A stretch of DNA of 64,000 nucleotides from Kappaphycus alvarezii (GCA_002205965.3 NADL03000620.1:992001-1056000), one strand, 5' to 3'; numbered from the stretch's first letter, positions 1-12,619 are shown. A program made the numbers and translations. Notes: generated from the sequence alone by a model not told the origin.

Positions 1-3000
1 ATCCATTGGCCCAACATATGAAAAGCTGCTTCCTTTTCCTGTAATTTGATATGGCCATTGCCTCTCGCTTCAAATCCGTTTACCAGACCAAGGCTAGCTT
101 AATCGCCTAATGAGCGGCTGAGACCGCAAAACTGGATAAACGTCGCGGCCTCGATCGCAAAATATACCACTGCGTCATCAAGAACTCCGACTTTCCCCTC
201 TACACTACTAGCTTTTCCTTTCGGTAACCTCATTGGATTCTCTTGGCGTCCTTCTAACGCCAGATTTTCCTTTATTGCTGACTTAATTCCGAGTATTGGC
301 CGCCGTTTACTCACCAATACCGTGACTATTCGTCATAGTATCGGTTGAAGCCTCAGTTTCATCATCTGGTAGTTTATAGCGATGTATAATCTGCCTCAGG
401 CTTCGTCGCACGACGCTGATGAATCCCTCTCAGTGAGTTCCTAAACACTAGATCAGTCTGGTCATTGCGCTCAAAATACCCTGCAACTGAAGAATGACCA
501 TATGCAGTACAGTATACCGGTGACTGATGCCACATTACTACCCCTGTTGATCATTTTGGGTCGCACTTCTACTGTAGAATTTAAAATTCTGCTCGGCCCA
601 AATTCAGTGCCCCCAATCTTGACCTTTTATGAGTGATATTGTCTCAGGTCTCTAGGAAATGCTCTAACCGGGCGGTTTTCATGAGATCTATTATTAGACT
701 TGACGTGTTTAAATCTTATTTCAACATCTTATCGCACCCAAAAGTTTTGGTTGTGGCGGGTACTTAACAATTGTGGCCAGAAAACTTTGTCACTTTCGGG
801 CTCATGAAAGTGGTTTTCAAAAATTATTATGTTACGATAAATCTTTATCAAAGAATATCTTTAACTGAGCAAAGAAATATTTCTATCTTTATCTTTTTCT
901 CCATCCTAGCCATAAAGGCCATATTTTAGAATACTTTTAAGTTCTTCACTTATTGCGAATGGTAGATGAGGAAGTTATTTGAATAGTGTTCAGCTCATCA
1001 TTGTCTTCTGAAGACTGTATCGATCAGTCTTTGTGCTCTTTGGGACACAGACTGCCCCATATCAAGCGTATTGACATTCAATAACTCTCATTCCAGTTTT
1101 CTTTACAAATATCTACCCTTTACTTGATCTGATACTAGTAACACCCTGAGTACCATTAATCACTGCCAAATGACACTATATAACTCCACAGCGTTGCATT
1201 TGGATCATACAACGCCTGATTTGACTTTTCTGTAGAAAATATAACCATTTTTCTCTTCGACAGATTTATTTCCATCAAAAGTACCCAGAACCCAAGATTC
1301 TCTGCTACTTTCAGTCTTAATTTTGAAACATTGAATGAATCAAAAATCTAACGTTACTTTAATTCTTTTTTGGGAGCGTCAATTTCTGAAGCATATTATT
1401 CGAAACCCAGGTCGGGCCTTGAAATTTAAATTGATACAGTATAACTGGTAAGTATAGGAAACTATTTATACATTCCGTAGAAATAAATGTATTTTTCATT
1501 ACAGAACGCGCTTTCCCTGTAGGAGGTACTTCCATCTCCATCTCTGATTCCGCAGCGAGAGTCGCGGAGTGACTTTATAGTTCCTAGGAGATGCCTTAAA
1601 TGAGCTAGGTGGATTTATGCACCTTTTAAAAAAGATTCGGAAGCTTATCTATGATATTAGTATTGACGGAAACCAAAGGAGATAACGTGACACATGCCAT
1701 TAGCCACTAGATAAAATTATTATTTCTAGTAGGCGTATTTTTCAATGATTCTATGTTTTTCTCTCGCCAAAATACGACGTGGGAAGGCACAAGTTCTCCG
1801 GAGGTTAAGATTCCTCGTAGATACCTGCGCTTCTCGTAGAGTAGAATCTCTGCGGTTTGTGCTCGAAGAACTTAATTGCTGTTAAAATAAATGTCAATAA
1901 GTTTCCAGGGGTGATTCTAGACTTAATCATCCCTCTGCAGGATATTCTTACTTTAATGTTTATTAATGCCTCTTCCTCTTGATTAAATATAACTTGGTTT
2001 AAATAATCCTTCATAACTTTAAAGCAACCGCTCCGAAGGCCTTTCGGGCATCGTACATTTGCAACGTAAAATGTCCCGTCTCAGTGCCGAAATATACAAT
2101 TCCAGAGCAATATCAAGCACGATAAGCTGTTGCAAAAGTCGCGCTATGTATGCTATTTGTATGTGAATTTAAAATTTATATCAATAACATAAGATCTTAT
2201 TAAGGTGTTTCTCGCTTTAGGGACTGCGTCACCTAGAATTGAGGCATCGACCCGAATACTCAGCTTCCCAGAAGCCAAAAAAACTCCTCCTCTTCAAATG
2301 CAAAACTATAAACCCTCACAAAAACTCACAGAAGCATTTAAAATACAAATATAGATTCCATGTTGCGAACATGCTTAGTATCTTGCCTACTTCAGTGAAA
2401 TTATTCCAATCTCGATAAATCATTTTACAATATTATTTTTCATCAAAATATTTAAACTCTGTATTTTTCTCGCGTGAACTCCACATCACAGCTTACACTG
2501 AATAAAAAATCAGCCGATCAGTAAGAAGAAGTAAACACTTGTTCTTGCCGCAGTAAGGGGAATCCAACCCGTCAAGCGGAACGGCTAGTATTTTTGTAAG
2601 CCTTTTGAAGCTCGGTTTGCAGGACTTAGAATAGACTTCTACCAGCAAACTTACTACGTGCTACACGTGTAATACTTTTTGGGCTGTGCTACTATATTCG
2701 CGAACTATCATCACAGTCTCTCTCCATTTTATCTGTTTCCTTCTTTTTATTACTGTGCTGGAGAGAAAATTCTTAGTACCCTTCCGTCAATCAGCTTCGA
2801 GATTTTAGTGTCTCACAGACCAACCTGATGTCGTTGCAAAATTAACGTGGTGTCGACTTTTAAGGAAAGTTTCAGCCCGGAGCTGGTCCGCACCTGTAAG
2901 GCCCCAAATATTTTCTTGTCAGAGATAGCACTTGAAAATGTCTCTCACGGGCTTAAATTGTTTTATAAATTCAATTCGAATACTTCAGAACCGCATATCC

Positions 3001-3150
3001 GCTCGATAGATGACTGACCTCAAGTCGTGTATGAGTTGGCCGAGCTCTCTCCGTCGTTTTTGATAATTTCTCCCTCTATTCAATTTTATCTACTTTTTAC
3101 AAAGCACGGCTTGATTTATTGAATTACCGTGAAGCAAACATGCCGCTGGA
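1..3150. other. AT-rich gene-free stretch
   Basis: I see no supportable gene. Open frames are short (60-72 codons), on random strands and without recognisable motifs. The base composition and scattered stops look like old decayed transposon DNA. A short stretch near 2610-2695 resembles one near 12.9 kb and is listed separately. Confidence 0.5.
2610..2695 (+). repeat. Dispersed repeat, copy 1 (partner near 12.9 kb)
   Basis: The order of words AAGCTCGGTT, then GCTACACGTGT, then TTTTGGG with a second GCTAC is shared with 12893-12958. Spacing is similar but the sequence between is diverged. It is probably a fragment of an old element such as an LTR. The similarity is judged by eye. Confidence 0.35.
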
Positions 3151-3199
3151 CAATTCCTGACGTATTATCCGACAGATAACGGGTAATCTCTTCACCGAA

Positions 3200-4290
3200 G
3201 AAAAATTGACCGCAGAAGAAATTACAAAGTAAATTTTGGTATCAGGTCGTCACACTGCTCAAAGGGACCAGAAATAATCAGTAGTTGAAGTTGAGTACCA
3301 TCGTGGTACCTCTATTCCAGTGAAACAGGACAAGTTGAAATTCTACATAGGTTCAAGATTTCAGTACAAGGATAAGAATTTCTCAAGAGATCTCGGTGAA
3401 TCATAGATTGAATCTGTTGCCGACTACAAACAAGTTGCAGGCGATTATGTCCTGACTGCTGCCCTGAAGAAAAACTATCTTCATAACCTCCTACGTGGTA
3501 ATACTAATCTTTTCTACCTATTTAGAGTCGAAAACAAAAATAGCTCGTTTACTGAGGCTATAAATCTAATCGGGAACGAGTACAACTCTATCTAGGGATA
3601 AAATAAAACGAGTAACTATCTATATGTACTTCAATTATCGAATTGTACTTCTGAAGATCTGTATGAGTTTGTTGCACTTGAGAAAATATCCAAACTAATA
3701 TCAAAGCTTTTACCGAGAGTGGCCGCTTCCCATTGGAGCGAGGCGCAAAAGATTCCGAAACTTCTAGATTCCACTATCAATTACTCATCGGCGACGGAGC
3801 TGTAAGGCCGCGTCGCTACCCATGATCTCTCTAAATCTATGGAGAACTTTAAACAACACTATATCTATCTAAGGATGCTAAGTTGGCCAAAATAGGAGAT
3901 TAATTTGTATCAGACCATGTACTACTCCTGATGAAGACTAAAAGGTCCCCCAAGAGAATTTATCAAGAAACCTGGTCGCTATGCAAACTGTCATCAAGAT
4001 TTCAGCAATACACGCCGTCATGACTATACAAAATATTTACCTCGACTACTTTCGGTCATGGGATACGTTAGTTTGGACTCACATGCTGAGTTCATATACA
4101 CAGGAGATTGACCTTTCCAAAGCAACTCGTCAGGAAATGGAGTACAGGTCAAAAAGAGCTGTAAATACTCGAAATTCTCATGTTGTATTACTTGAATTGT
4201 GCAATCAACTCGACCCCGCAAATTATTTTCAAGAAGAAAAAGTCAATAAGAACCTGATGAGCGCGAGTTACGTGTTAAGGATAAATTTTA
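3200..4290 (+). pseudogene. gag-like remnant of copia relic 1
   Basis: Translation in shifting frames gives a helical, charged, non-enzymatic protein, with segments such as DYKQVAGDYVLTAALKKNY around 3421-3480 and a Glu/Asn-rich segment after it. Position upstream of the pol fragments and lack of catalytic motifs fit a copia gag. Several stop codons interrupt it (for example around 3594-3600). Assignment rests mostly on position in the element. Confidence 0.4.
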
Positions 4291-5689
4291 AGTGAAAACC
4301 CCAGACTTTAATATTTTCGACTCACTTGTTAACTATGCCAAGGATACAGATGATGAAAGGTAACCCCTGACGCAATAGTCAAACTAGCTTCTCTTTCATA
4401 TCCAGAAGGCCCTCAATAGTCCAATGGAGCCTTTTTTGATACTGGGGCTCTGAGATCTGTCGCAGGAAAGATTCAAGCCGAGGAATACAACATTTTCTTG
4501 AGTATCCCTCTAGCTCTCCTTTCATTGACACAAAGGTCAACAAATTTTGGAAAAAAAAGGAAAAAAGACATTTCAAACGCAAAATTTCGTATCCCGCATG
4601 GCCACACCCGTTAAATGGTCACATGAAGATCGTTCTTGATGTTCGGACATTGAAATTTTACTCCTTCTCGGACTTGATGTGCTTGATAAATTCAAGCTGC
4701 TAATGAACACCGGGGAGAACCGTCCCAAATGCAAATATCCCGTTTTTATCGGACCGCTAAATCGAAAGCTAGGCCATCCATACTATTGATGTGATTTAAA
4801 AGTCATTTACAGTTATTTCCAAATTGGAAAAGACTCATAAACACTTTTATCACCCGGATCCGCTGAGAATTTAAAAATGATGAACCAAGGCAAAGATTCC
4901 AAGCCACGCCAGATACCCTTAAGGCACTCGGAAATTTCACTAGTCCATATGGCGTTTTTGCAAGGAGTTCCAGCTAGTCTGGTCGACTTCGCGTTGCACT
5001 TCCGAGTGAAGATACAGTCTTCAACCGTACTTTCCTAATGGATATTATGCATCTGTAAATCAGGTCTTTTTTACACATAATTCGGAAGGATACATTGTTA
5101 AGAGCACACAGTCACAAGTTATGATGACGGCTATTCATCGAACGACGTATAGATCGCTTACGTCAGTCAACGGGTAACAAAATACATCAGCTACTTGAAA
5201 TAAATTCGCACTAATCGTGGACCACAGTTGGACAGTGACCTTTAGCGGCACCTGACTTATTATAGTGTACAAAAGGGCTTGGACTCATGTATCTAAAGGT
5301 ATGAAGATAATGGAATCGGAAAGAATTGTCATGACTTCCTGCGCAGAATATGCCGCAAAGTGCAAATGGAGCACCCAAATATTTCCAAAGAAGACTTCCT
5401 TCCACATTCGGTTCATGCTATGAAAAGCACTGTTAGACGTGATGTTTTTTGTCCTCTCTTCTTTTCTTTAGAGTCTTTCAACAACTTCCGCTTGGTTTTT
5501 CATATCTACCTAAGCAACGTGAACGAATGAAAACTCTTCAAAATGCTCAAAATGATATTCAAGAGGCTGTTGTCTCTGCAAAAAATTGCACTACCGTTAA
5601 TAATAACGCCTCTATAGCTTCCAATCTAGATATGAAGATTAGTCCTCAAGTTTTATTTCGCTAGAGGGGGGATTCATAGGAATTTACAT

Positions 5690-6700
5690 GCAAGGTAGTT
5701 GCAGGAAATGGAAAAAATCTTTGGATCAACATCAATAACGACCTAAAACTAGTATCGATTGACAAATTTCGTGAGTACATAATCGAACTTGATCATCTGA
5801 AGAAACAGGGTAATTTTCTTGATAATAAGGGCACCTGTACATATGCTACTTTTGATCTCGTTCTCGCTTGCGAACCATTCCTAACAGTAGATCAAAAAGT
5901 TATAACTGAAGTTAGAGGCGGAACAGAACGAACAACCGACGTCCTAGAAACACCGAACCCAACTTATGTCTCGGAGAATTTTCATTCATCAGATCCGAGA
6001 TCCAACTCAATAGAGTTTGACACCGCCAAACGCAATGAGATTCAGGCTCTAGCTGATCAAAAGGTGTGGAAAGCATTCATTATCTAGTCCCTCCCTCAGA
6101 AGGTAAACAATACTGGCGGAAGATTCGAAATTTAGCTTAATAATCCCGGTACAAATCTCCATAAATCCAAGGCCCGTTTCGTTGGACAGGGGTACAAATA
6201 CGTCATGAAAGATTTTTCAGCACATGGCTGTCTAACGCAATGCCAGAGCTCTACCAAAATAATCCTTTAAATATCTGCCATTCTTAATTGCCGCCTCTCA
6301 GTCGCCTATTTCGTTCAGACTTACCTCAAATCGAATCAAAAATTCATTGAGCTGTGATGCATATCTTAGTATCCGTGAAGAAGATCGAAATTCTTCAACC
6401 TTGCAGAAGATCTGGTATTGAGGCTGGAAAATCCTTTGTGCGGAGTTTGCAGTTCATGTGACTGCCGGGACGCGACACCAGAATTCTTAACTAAGAACAA
6501 ACTTGAAATGCTGCCGATCTATGTTGACCCGTCCCTTTACATGAAAAATGAATAGAAGAGACCGATGGACTCTCATGAGCCTATGTTGATGACAACTTAT
6601 TTGCAGGAAATTCGAACTTTGATAAGCTTATTGACTTCACAGCTCGTTTGTTTGAGTCTAACCCGATTGAATACGATAAAATTTAGTTCATTGAAATAAA
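5690..6700 (+). pseudogene. copia reverse transcriptase remnant
   Basis: The segment around 6010-6090 reads as the usual start of a copia RT (FDTAKRNEIQALADQKVWK). It is followed near 6170-6200 by a KARFVGQGY motif, near 6300-6350 by the motif-A region in which the catalytic Asp is not seen (SVAYFVQTYL), and at 6582-6593 by the YVDD box with the usual LFAGN continuation. In-frame stops and frame changes occur every 50-150 bases. In copia elements this enzyme makes cDNA in cytoplasmic particles; here it must be inactive. Confidence 0.8.
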
Positions 6701-6959
6701 TATCAAGAAAGAAAAATCACATTTTATCTAGCGAACATTCTACGCGTATATCTGGCGAGGCTGAGAACCATACCAAAGAATTCTACCTTTGAACTCTTCC
6801 GTTTCGTTCCCGCCAGATTTAGCTGACTATTGCACAGTCTTCCTCATTTATTTATGAAGTCAATCGCGCAGCTCAAATAACCGCCAAGAATTTTGAGAAG
6901 GCAATTGAAGAACTTAATAATTCCATCAGCTCTGTTTAAGATAAAAAATAAATTTACCC

Positions 6960-7185
6960 CAAGTATCCACTGCTAAACTTGATCACTTTACACATTTGTA
7001 CTTATGTCTTTGCATTCTCTGCAACGAAAACAGATCTTAAACCGCAGCTGGGATACATTATTTTGCTTTGTGATAACACTGATCTTTTTCATGTTCTACA
7101 CTACGACAGTCAGAAACCTTTTCGAGTCTGTGTAATAAAGCTCAGCCGTTTCATCAGCAGGGTAGTTTGGTAGAGCAATACAAAC
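6960..7185 (+). pseudogene. copia RNase H remnant
   Basis: The reading around 7030-7125 (LKPQLGYIILLCDNTDLFHV) is the characteristic start of the copia RNase H domain, followed by the SQKPFRV segment that corresponds to the SHK.RRVTRS stretch of intact elements. A stop at about 7171 ends the frame, and weakly matching sequence continues to about 7300. It is the 3' part of copia relic 1. Confidence 0.65.
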
Positions 7186-9164
7186 TGATTGTCCAATGTA
7201 ATACCAAATGGAGTTATTTAGTGTGGTTCAATGACGAGTCCAACAATGCTACATTGGGTGTCCGAATCCCACTTTCTTGGAAGTTGTAGAGCAGTCGTGT
7301 TTAACAACGAGTTTGAGTTTAAGAACTCCTAGAGCGTGCTTGGCTAATACTGCCTCAGGCGCCAGAATATGTTGGGAGAGCTAAAAAGAAACCCACACTT
7401 GGCAGGGGATACCTGAACACTAAATAATACGGCGGGAATCGTTTACGAAAGTGGAGGAGCTGATAACGTCAACAATCACCAGTAGTTGTTTGCTGGATTT
7501 ACTCGTAATTGGAAAACTTTCCATCCAAAAATAAGTTAGCTAAGCTATACTGTGTTAAATACTAGAATATAAATACAATTAAATAACTAAACATACAGTA
7601 GTTAGTGGTGCCGCCGGCCTTGAGCTGGAGTGGTGAGCGGCGCTGGCAACGGTGAACCGAGACGTTCGCAAGCCTTGCACAGGGTGTTGAATCAGTACTA
7701 CAGTGCATCCGCGCTTACAGTCATTGAGGCTGACAGTGCCATTGCATGCATGGCATGCGTTGTCCCCTGGCGTGTTCACCTTCCAACTTGACAGTTATCC
7801 CCAACTTGATGATTTCAAATAAGTAACCAAAAATAAATACCGCGAAGACAGCGTGTCGAACTCCCCGCCTGCACACCGTCGGGTGCAAATTGGATCGCAT
7901 CCCAAATTGGCATCAGGACCTCGTGCCAGCATGGTCAGGGCCGGGGCACTACAGTTAGCAAATGAAGCCATGTTTCGGGTCATTCAATAGGAAACGTATT
8001 AGTTATGTGCTAGAGGGTGCTTGCCTCTTTATTAAAGCATAAATTATCCACAACACTATATAGCAAAACAATCCAACCCGCCGGTGCTACTGCCATAAAG
8101 GAGAAACCGGGAAAAAAAGGAGAACAGTCAGTGACTCCAGGTCCTGAAAGGCTGTTGAGCAGCATAGTTATCCTCCCCAAAACCCTATGACGACACTTAC
8201 ATTACATATTACACCGGCATTTACTCGAAGTCTGTACTTTTGCCGAAGTAATTACCCTAAAAAATCATACCATGGCGGCCAGAAAATGCACGCCCTGTGG
8301 GAGCCCATATCATTACACTTTCCGCCAATTGCTTACAAATAACCAGCTTGAGCTCCACTTGGCATGCGCACTATGTACATTCAGGTCAATTCAACACTTT
8401 GAAATCCACTATACCACATAGCCGTTCAATCTATAATTGCTGAAGAATTACAGGCATTTTATGTTGCTTCCATATCTAAACAGTACTTGGAAAGCATCTT
8501 ATGCCGTAAGAAACCTTGGAAAATGTTCATAGATTCGTTGAAAATTTTCGAATTCATTACTCGTGCCGCACGCACAACATAGAAACGTTTGATGATAGGT
8601 GTCGTCTCTGCTCGGAAATTCCGATATATCAAATGTCCTACTTAACTATAGCCTAAAGAATCTTGCCCATCATCTAAAAAATTCAAATATATACGAGCCT
8701 CACCTCGATATTTTCCGAGCTGGCACTGCCGAACCCACTATCGATCATCAGGTTATCGTAAAGAAGAAAGCATACCTATCTCACATTTCTGAAAAGGCGA
8801 AAATGATATGCAAGTTTGACCTGAGGGAGTGTCTGCACCTCAAGGACAGCACGTTGTGTCAGAGGTGAACCTATTATAGCTCAACTTGTATTCCTGGGCC
8901 TCCCGCACAAATTTACGTGACGTTTATGAAGATTGAGATCTCACGTAGCCATTAGATTCAATTTTTATGGTAGCTAAATCCTTCTCAAAATAATGTAAAT
9001 TTTAAACAGAACGACTTTTTTTTCTCTACTTATCGCCTAGGAAAGACCGTGTTTGGAGTAAAAATCTGGTCGGGTGGGAAAGGGGGGCCGGGCGCGTGGC
9101 GGACCCACAGCCGTTTCTGGGGTCAAGACCAACCTTTTATAAGCAGTCTAAATGAAACACCAAT
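7186..9164. other. No supportable gene; GC-richer island at 7.59-7.99 kb
   Basis: The DNA between copia relic 1 and the Harbinger transposon has no convincing gene. A roughly 400-bp island at 7590-7990 is clearly richer in G+C than its surroundings and carries small minus-strand frames without known motifs. An 89-codon plus frame at 8599-8868 also lacks any recognisable domain. The island may be a piece of another inserted element. Confidence 0.4.
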
Positions 9165-9167
9165 ATT

Positions 9168-9208
9168 AGAGGTTTTACGCCGTCTAAATTTTCGTACAAA
9201 TTTCGTAG
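9168..9208 (+). repeat. Harbinger left terminal inverted repeat
   Basis: Begins AGAGGTTTTACGCCGTCTAA. Its reverse complement matches the right end with three mismatches in about 41 bases. The matching core contains AATTTTCGTACAAATTT. Confidence 0.93.
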
Positions 9209-9375
9209 ACACATCACACAACTGGTACAGGTCTTCAGCCTGCACGAAAATAATACGAAAAACAGATAAGAGACTTCGTCTAGATTCAGTTTTCTGCGAA
9301 GTCGATTTCGTATGATTTGGTGCTTTGATGCCAGCAAAAACGGTCTGAAGCACGACGACGTCTCATGATCAGGGC

Positions 9376-10406
9376 ATGACCAGAGATCGGAAGCATCTCC
9401 AACCTGCACCCATGGCTATCGTTCTTTCAAGCGATGAAGCGCGTTCTCCAAGAACAAAAGTTGAAACCGTTCCTCCCTCTAGTTCGTTGCCTACTCCCCC
9501 TTACAATCCGTCAACGGTGATCCTCAGCCTTCGACGCTTTTCGCGCTCAACCACCACCCATCAGCTTTCTCTCCACCTACGAATGCTACTCCATCCTCTG
9601 CAGCTCCCGCGACGTCTGTACAGCACAAGAGAAAACGTTTTAGGTTCATAGAGACCTATGACATGTTTCTTTTGCAAGCCGTACGCGCGAACGATGCGCA
9701 TATTCCAGACCGCGGTCAAGCGGACACGTTGTATCAGAAGGTGCATGCCGACTTTATGGAGCAGGTTCCGACGGTTGTGTTCAAACACATGCACGAACCT
9801 TCTTGCAAAACTCTCGCCGATCGATTCAAGCGCATTGCTGCCCAGCGCCGAGACGCCGTGAGGCGAACAGCAGCCGCAAGCGGAATCATTGAGAAGCATG
9901 GAGAGAAAGAGGTGTTACTTGATGACTTGATACAAGAGATGGATGCTAAAGAGGAGCAGCTGCGAGCGGAAAAGGATGTTCAAACCGAGAACGAGAAGAG
10001 ATTACTAGCTGCCGGGGAAAACATTCGCGGTCTTGCGCTCAAGCGTGCATGTGGAACCGTCGAGGAAAACGAGGGAATGGGGTCCGCAAGAAAGCATAAG
10101 AGACGCAAACCAATGCAAAGCGCCGAATCTGATGACGAAGTGACGTCCTCTCTCCTTTTGCAAGCCGCAGATCGTCGCGAATCGGAGAAAAAGCGCCTTG
10201 ACCTCGAAACGGAGCGGCTAAACATCGAGCAGGCACGTGCACAGAGAGAAGCGGAACAATTTGAGGCAACAAAGGTGGCAAATGACAGGCGGCTTTTACT
10301 GGATGAGAAGCGTATCGAGTTAGAAAAAGAGGAAAGAAAACAGGCAATCGAAGAACGAAAGCAAATGGTAGGAATACTCGGCTTGCTTGCGAAGAAACTT
10401 CAGTAA
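9376..10406 (+). CDS. Harbinger partner protein (Myb/SANT-like with coiled coil)
   Basis: The main open frame runs from ATG 9663 to 10406 (247 aa). The protein probably starts further upstream: in the same frame the DNA before 9663 encodes a basic segment (KRKRFRFIETYDMFLLQAV), the usual first helix of the Myb/SANT-like partner of Harbinger nucleases, but no ATG precedes it before a stop near 9481. A start at 9376 or 9412 lies one frame away. Restoring one C at the C5 run 9496-9500 would join the two frames. The C-terminal third is a long Glu/Lys/Arg-rich coiled coil (about residues 165-235), with an NLS-like KHKRRK before it. Family members bind the transposon ends and bring the nuclease to the nucleus. 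The gene converges on the nuclease with only 58 bp between stops. Confidence 0.75.
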
Positions 10407-10464
10407 AATTCCCGGCCGGGGGTGACGTGCAATGGAGTACGAAGTGCAGGTATGCTATTCCATT

Positions 10465-11604
10465 TCACAGGTTGATGTACTGCTCAAAATCCGGCGCATC
10501 GCAGTTAAAGAAGTAGTCGGTTTGTCCTCCCCTCTCTAGACACGTCTTGAAGTTTAAAAGCAGGGCGGATGAAATGTATAGGAGCCCAACTGGAAACTTG
10601 CGTACTTGGAGCAGTCTGGAAAAATCGCTTCTTCTCCATACCTGTTTCAAGTCCTTATAGTTCCACTCAACAGAGGCCCTCACCGCACTCATCGCTGTAT
10701 TGTACACTGCTTGTTCTGGAGTCGCGTTTAGACGGTTGAATGCAATCTGGAGCCATGGTCGTAGCATATATGCGGCGTCACCAAAAATGTAAAACTGCCG
10801 TCCGTCTATATTCAGGCACTCCTGCAGTTTCTGCTCGATTCCACTGTGACGTAGAAGTGTGGTGTCATGCCGCCGGCCGACTTCGGGTCCATGTAGCGAG
10901 AAAATTAATCCGTCTGGGGTTGTAATAGTTTGATACACAAGGCAGTGCATCCTTTTGTGTCCTGAGTAACATGCTCTTTGGTTGCTTCCGTCACCCCCAG
11001 GCCTCGACATCCGGATCTTTGTGCAATCTATAAATCCAACGCAGGAATCCAGAGGTGCCCCAGCACCTTTCACACACGTGGCGTAGTACTCAGCCCTGTC
11101 TTGTAACAGGGCTGATTGAAGATTAGTCACTAGATGCCCTTTTGAGTTAACAAACGTCTCGACGACCTCCCAGAACACTTCTGATAAATGTGAGTAACGC
11201 ATTCTAAACACGGTCTCAAGATCGTACCAATTTGTTGCGGACGATAGTCTTTTTAAAACAAGACAACATGCCGCTATGGGATCACAGCCGTACCGGTTTC
11301 GTTTCGTTCTTCCCGTCGACCAGCCCATAGCGTTACATATTTTGCCAATATCCTGTTTTCTAAAGCGGAAGTCATGCAGCGCCTGCTCTTCAGAGTATAT
11401 GTTAAGGTTAAAGGTTGTCAAATGCACATGACGCGATCTTGCCACGATGCTGATTACATCTAGTCTTGCTTGCCTCACCAGTCTCCAGCATTGCAGCACA
11501 AGATCCTCTGGAGCGTCTGCGTCGATACAAAGATGTAGTTTCCTGATCCTCCGATTTACCCTTCTTCGGGCCTTCCCAATTCTATAGTCTTCCTGTCGAA
11601 CCAT
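10465..11604 (-). CDS. PIF/Harbinger DDE nuclease (transposase)
   Basis: A 379-aa uninterrupted frame with the DDE_Tnp_4 (HARBI1-like) fold. The likely catalytic triad is Asp193 in GFIDCTKIRM, Asp276 in IFGDAAYML and Glu313 in RASVEWNYKDLK. The GRRHDTTLLRHSG motif at about 243-255 also fits the family. Length is normal for an autonomous Harbinger nuclease. The ATG at 11602-11604 lies about 170 bp inside the right terminal repeat. It cuts and joins DNA at the element ends together with the Myb-like partner encoded on the other strand. No stop, frameshift or missing catalytic residue is seen. Confidence 0.95.
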   Translation of the reverse strand: MVRQEDYRIGKARRRVNRRIRKLHLCIDADAPEDLVLQCWRLVRQARLDVISIVARSRHVHLTTFNLNIYSEEQALHDFRFRKQDIGKICNAMGWSTGRTKRNRYGCDPIAACCLVLKRLSSATNWYDLETVFRMRYSHLSEVFWEVVETFVNSKGHLVTNLQSALLQDRAEYYATCVKGAGAPLDSCVGFIDCTKIRMSRPGGDGSNQRACYSGHKRMHCLVYQTITTPDGLIFSLHGPEVGRRHDTTLLRHSGIEQKLQECLNIDGRQFYIFGDAAYMLRPWLQIAFNRLNATPEQAVYNTAMSAVRASVEWNYKDLKQVWRRSDFSRLLQVRKFPVGLLYISSALLLNFKTCLERGGQTDYFFNCDAPDFEQYINL

Positions 11605-11776
11605 GTTCGGTCACATAGTTCGACTAACGATTGTTTGCATATTCAATTGCAGCCTAGCGACAACAAAGCTGTCAGTTGTTGACATTTGACATCAACATTT
11701 CTACGAAACTCCTTTGCGTAAATAAACATTACATTTCTTCGTATCGCCAAATCGTCATTCTTCGTGTCACACCTGG

Positions 11777-11817
11777 CTACTAAATTTGTACGAAAATTTA
11801 GACGGTGTAAACCCTCT
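11777..11817 (-). repeat. Harbinger right terminal inverted repeat
   Basis: Reverse complement of the left terminal repeat with three mismatches; ends ACCCTCT at 11817 and is followed by ATT, the same triplet that precedes the left end. Confidence 0.93.
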
Positions 11818-11820
11818 ATT

Positions 11821-12334
11821 TGTACGGATTTACGTACAATTCTTCAATAAAGGGAAATAAGAATAAATTATGTAATTATTCTAAATTATATAAATTATGG
11901 TACGGTATAGTTATATAAAAAATAATCACTGCATTTATAAGCGTTGAGGTAATTCAAGTACATTTCGTGAAATATGTAATATATTTTAGACTAAATTTTA
12001 TAAAATTATTGGCGAAAGGCTATAAATATCGAACCTTTATTGATTAATCGTAAGACTTCTACAAAGCAGTTGTAACTTTTTTCTCAGTAGCTTTCTTTTG
12101 CTGTCGGGGATTTTAATTGTCCACTGGCTGTTCTGTAGGCTTCTTTTCTTCCAAAGACTTCAGCAGTCAAATAACATATAAACATACTGCGATTTCCCCG
12201 GGAAAACGAATCAAAAATATTAGTACGGCCATTTCGGTCCTATTTCTTCGATTTAACCCCTTCTATTCCCAGTTTCCATGATAGACTCTATTATGAAGGT
12301 TTTCTCAAAGTTTAATGATCTACGTGACTAATCG
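11821..12334. other. AT-rich gene-free stretch
   Basis: No gene seen. The sequence is very AT-rich at 11830-12030 and contains no open frame with recognisable motifs. Confidence 0.5.
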
Positions 12335-12560
12335 GAGCAACCGGACTTCAGGCTCTTCATGATCCTAACAAGTTTACAGCTGATCGTCGAGACAGGCACC
12401 CCCTCTTTGAATTACAGAATCTCAAGACACGTGTCTCGGCGTTTGCTTTACAATATACCGCGGCTATGCTGAATCACCGAAAACTGCGCACATACCCTAC
12501 CACCTGACCCCTAGACTGGGCTTATGCGTGACCCCCTCCCTGAATCTTAAGAAGTAAAAG
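12335..12560 (+). mobile_element. LINE-like element, 5'-truncated 3' end
   Basis: This stretch is homologous to 60075-60300, the last part of the LINE-like element further right. Shared words include CTTCAGGCTC, GTGTCTCGGC and TACCACCTGACC, and the translation shares SVSA near the C terminus and a RTYPTT-type end. Only the 3' end is present, as expected for 5' truncation of a non-LTR retrotransposon. It ends close to a shared GGTCTC near 12560. Confidence 0.7.
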
Positions 12561-12619
12561 GTCTCTTTATGGATATCTCTGTAACCATGGCTAGTTGCAG
12601 AGCCATACGCAGCCAAAGA

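Larger units (their letters stand above)
3150..7185 (+). mobile_element. Ty1/copia retrotransposon relic 1
   Basis: A plus-strand copia-type element recognised from translated fragments in the order gag-like, integrase tail, reverse transcriptase, RNase H. All domains are interrupted by many stops and frameshifts, so it cannot encode a working polyprotein. The clearest landmarks are the RT start with a GQGY motif near 6185, the YVDD catalytic box at 6582-6593, and the copia-style RNase H start near 7045. No LTR pair could be matched with confidence. The surrounding DNA is equally AT-rich, which suggests an old insertion. Confidence 0.75.
9168..11817. mobile_element. PIF/Harbinger DNA transposon, near-intact
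   Basis: The element is 2650 bp with terminal inverted repeats of about 41 bp at 9168-9208 and 11777-11817, which differ at only three positions by eye. An ATT triplet flanks both ends (9165-9167 and 11818-11820), fitting the 3-bp target duplication of Harbinger elements, although the family usually prefers TWA. Inside are two convergent genes, the arrangement typical of the superfamily: a DDE nuclease and a DNA-binding/coiled-coil partner. The high similarity of the two ends and the open nuclease frame point to a recent insertion that may still be mobile. Confidence 0.92.

Noticed and set aside
10740-10925. Plus-strand frame inside the Harbinger nuclease
   Set aside because: Shadow of the long conserved minus-strand nuclease frame.
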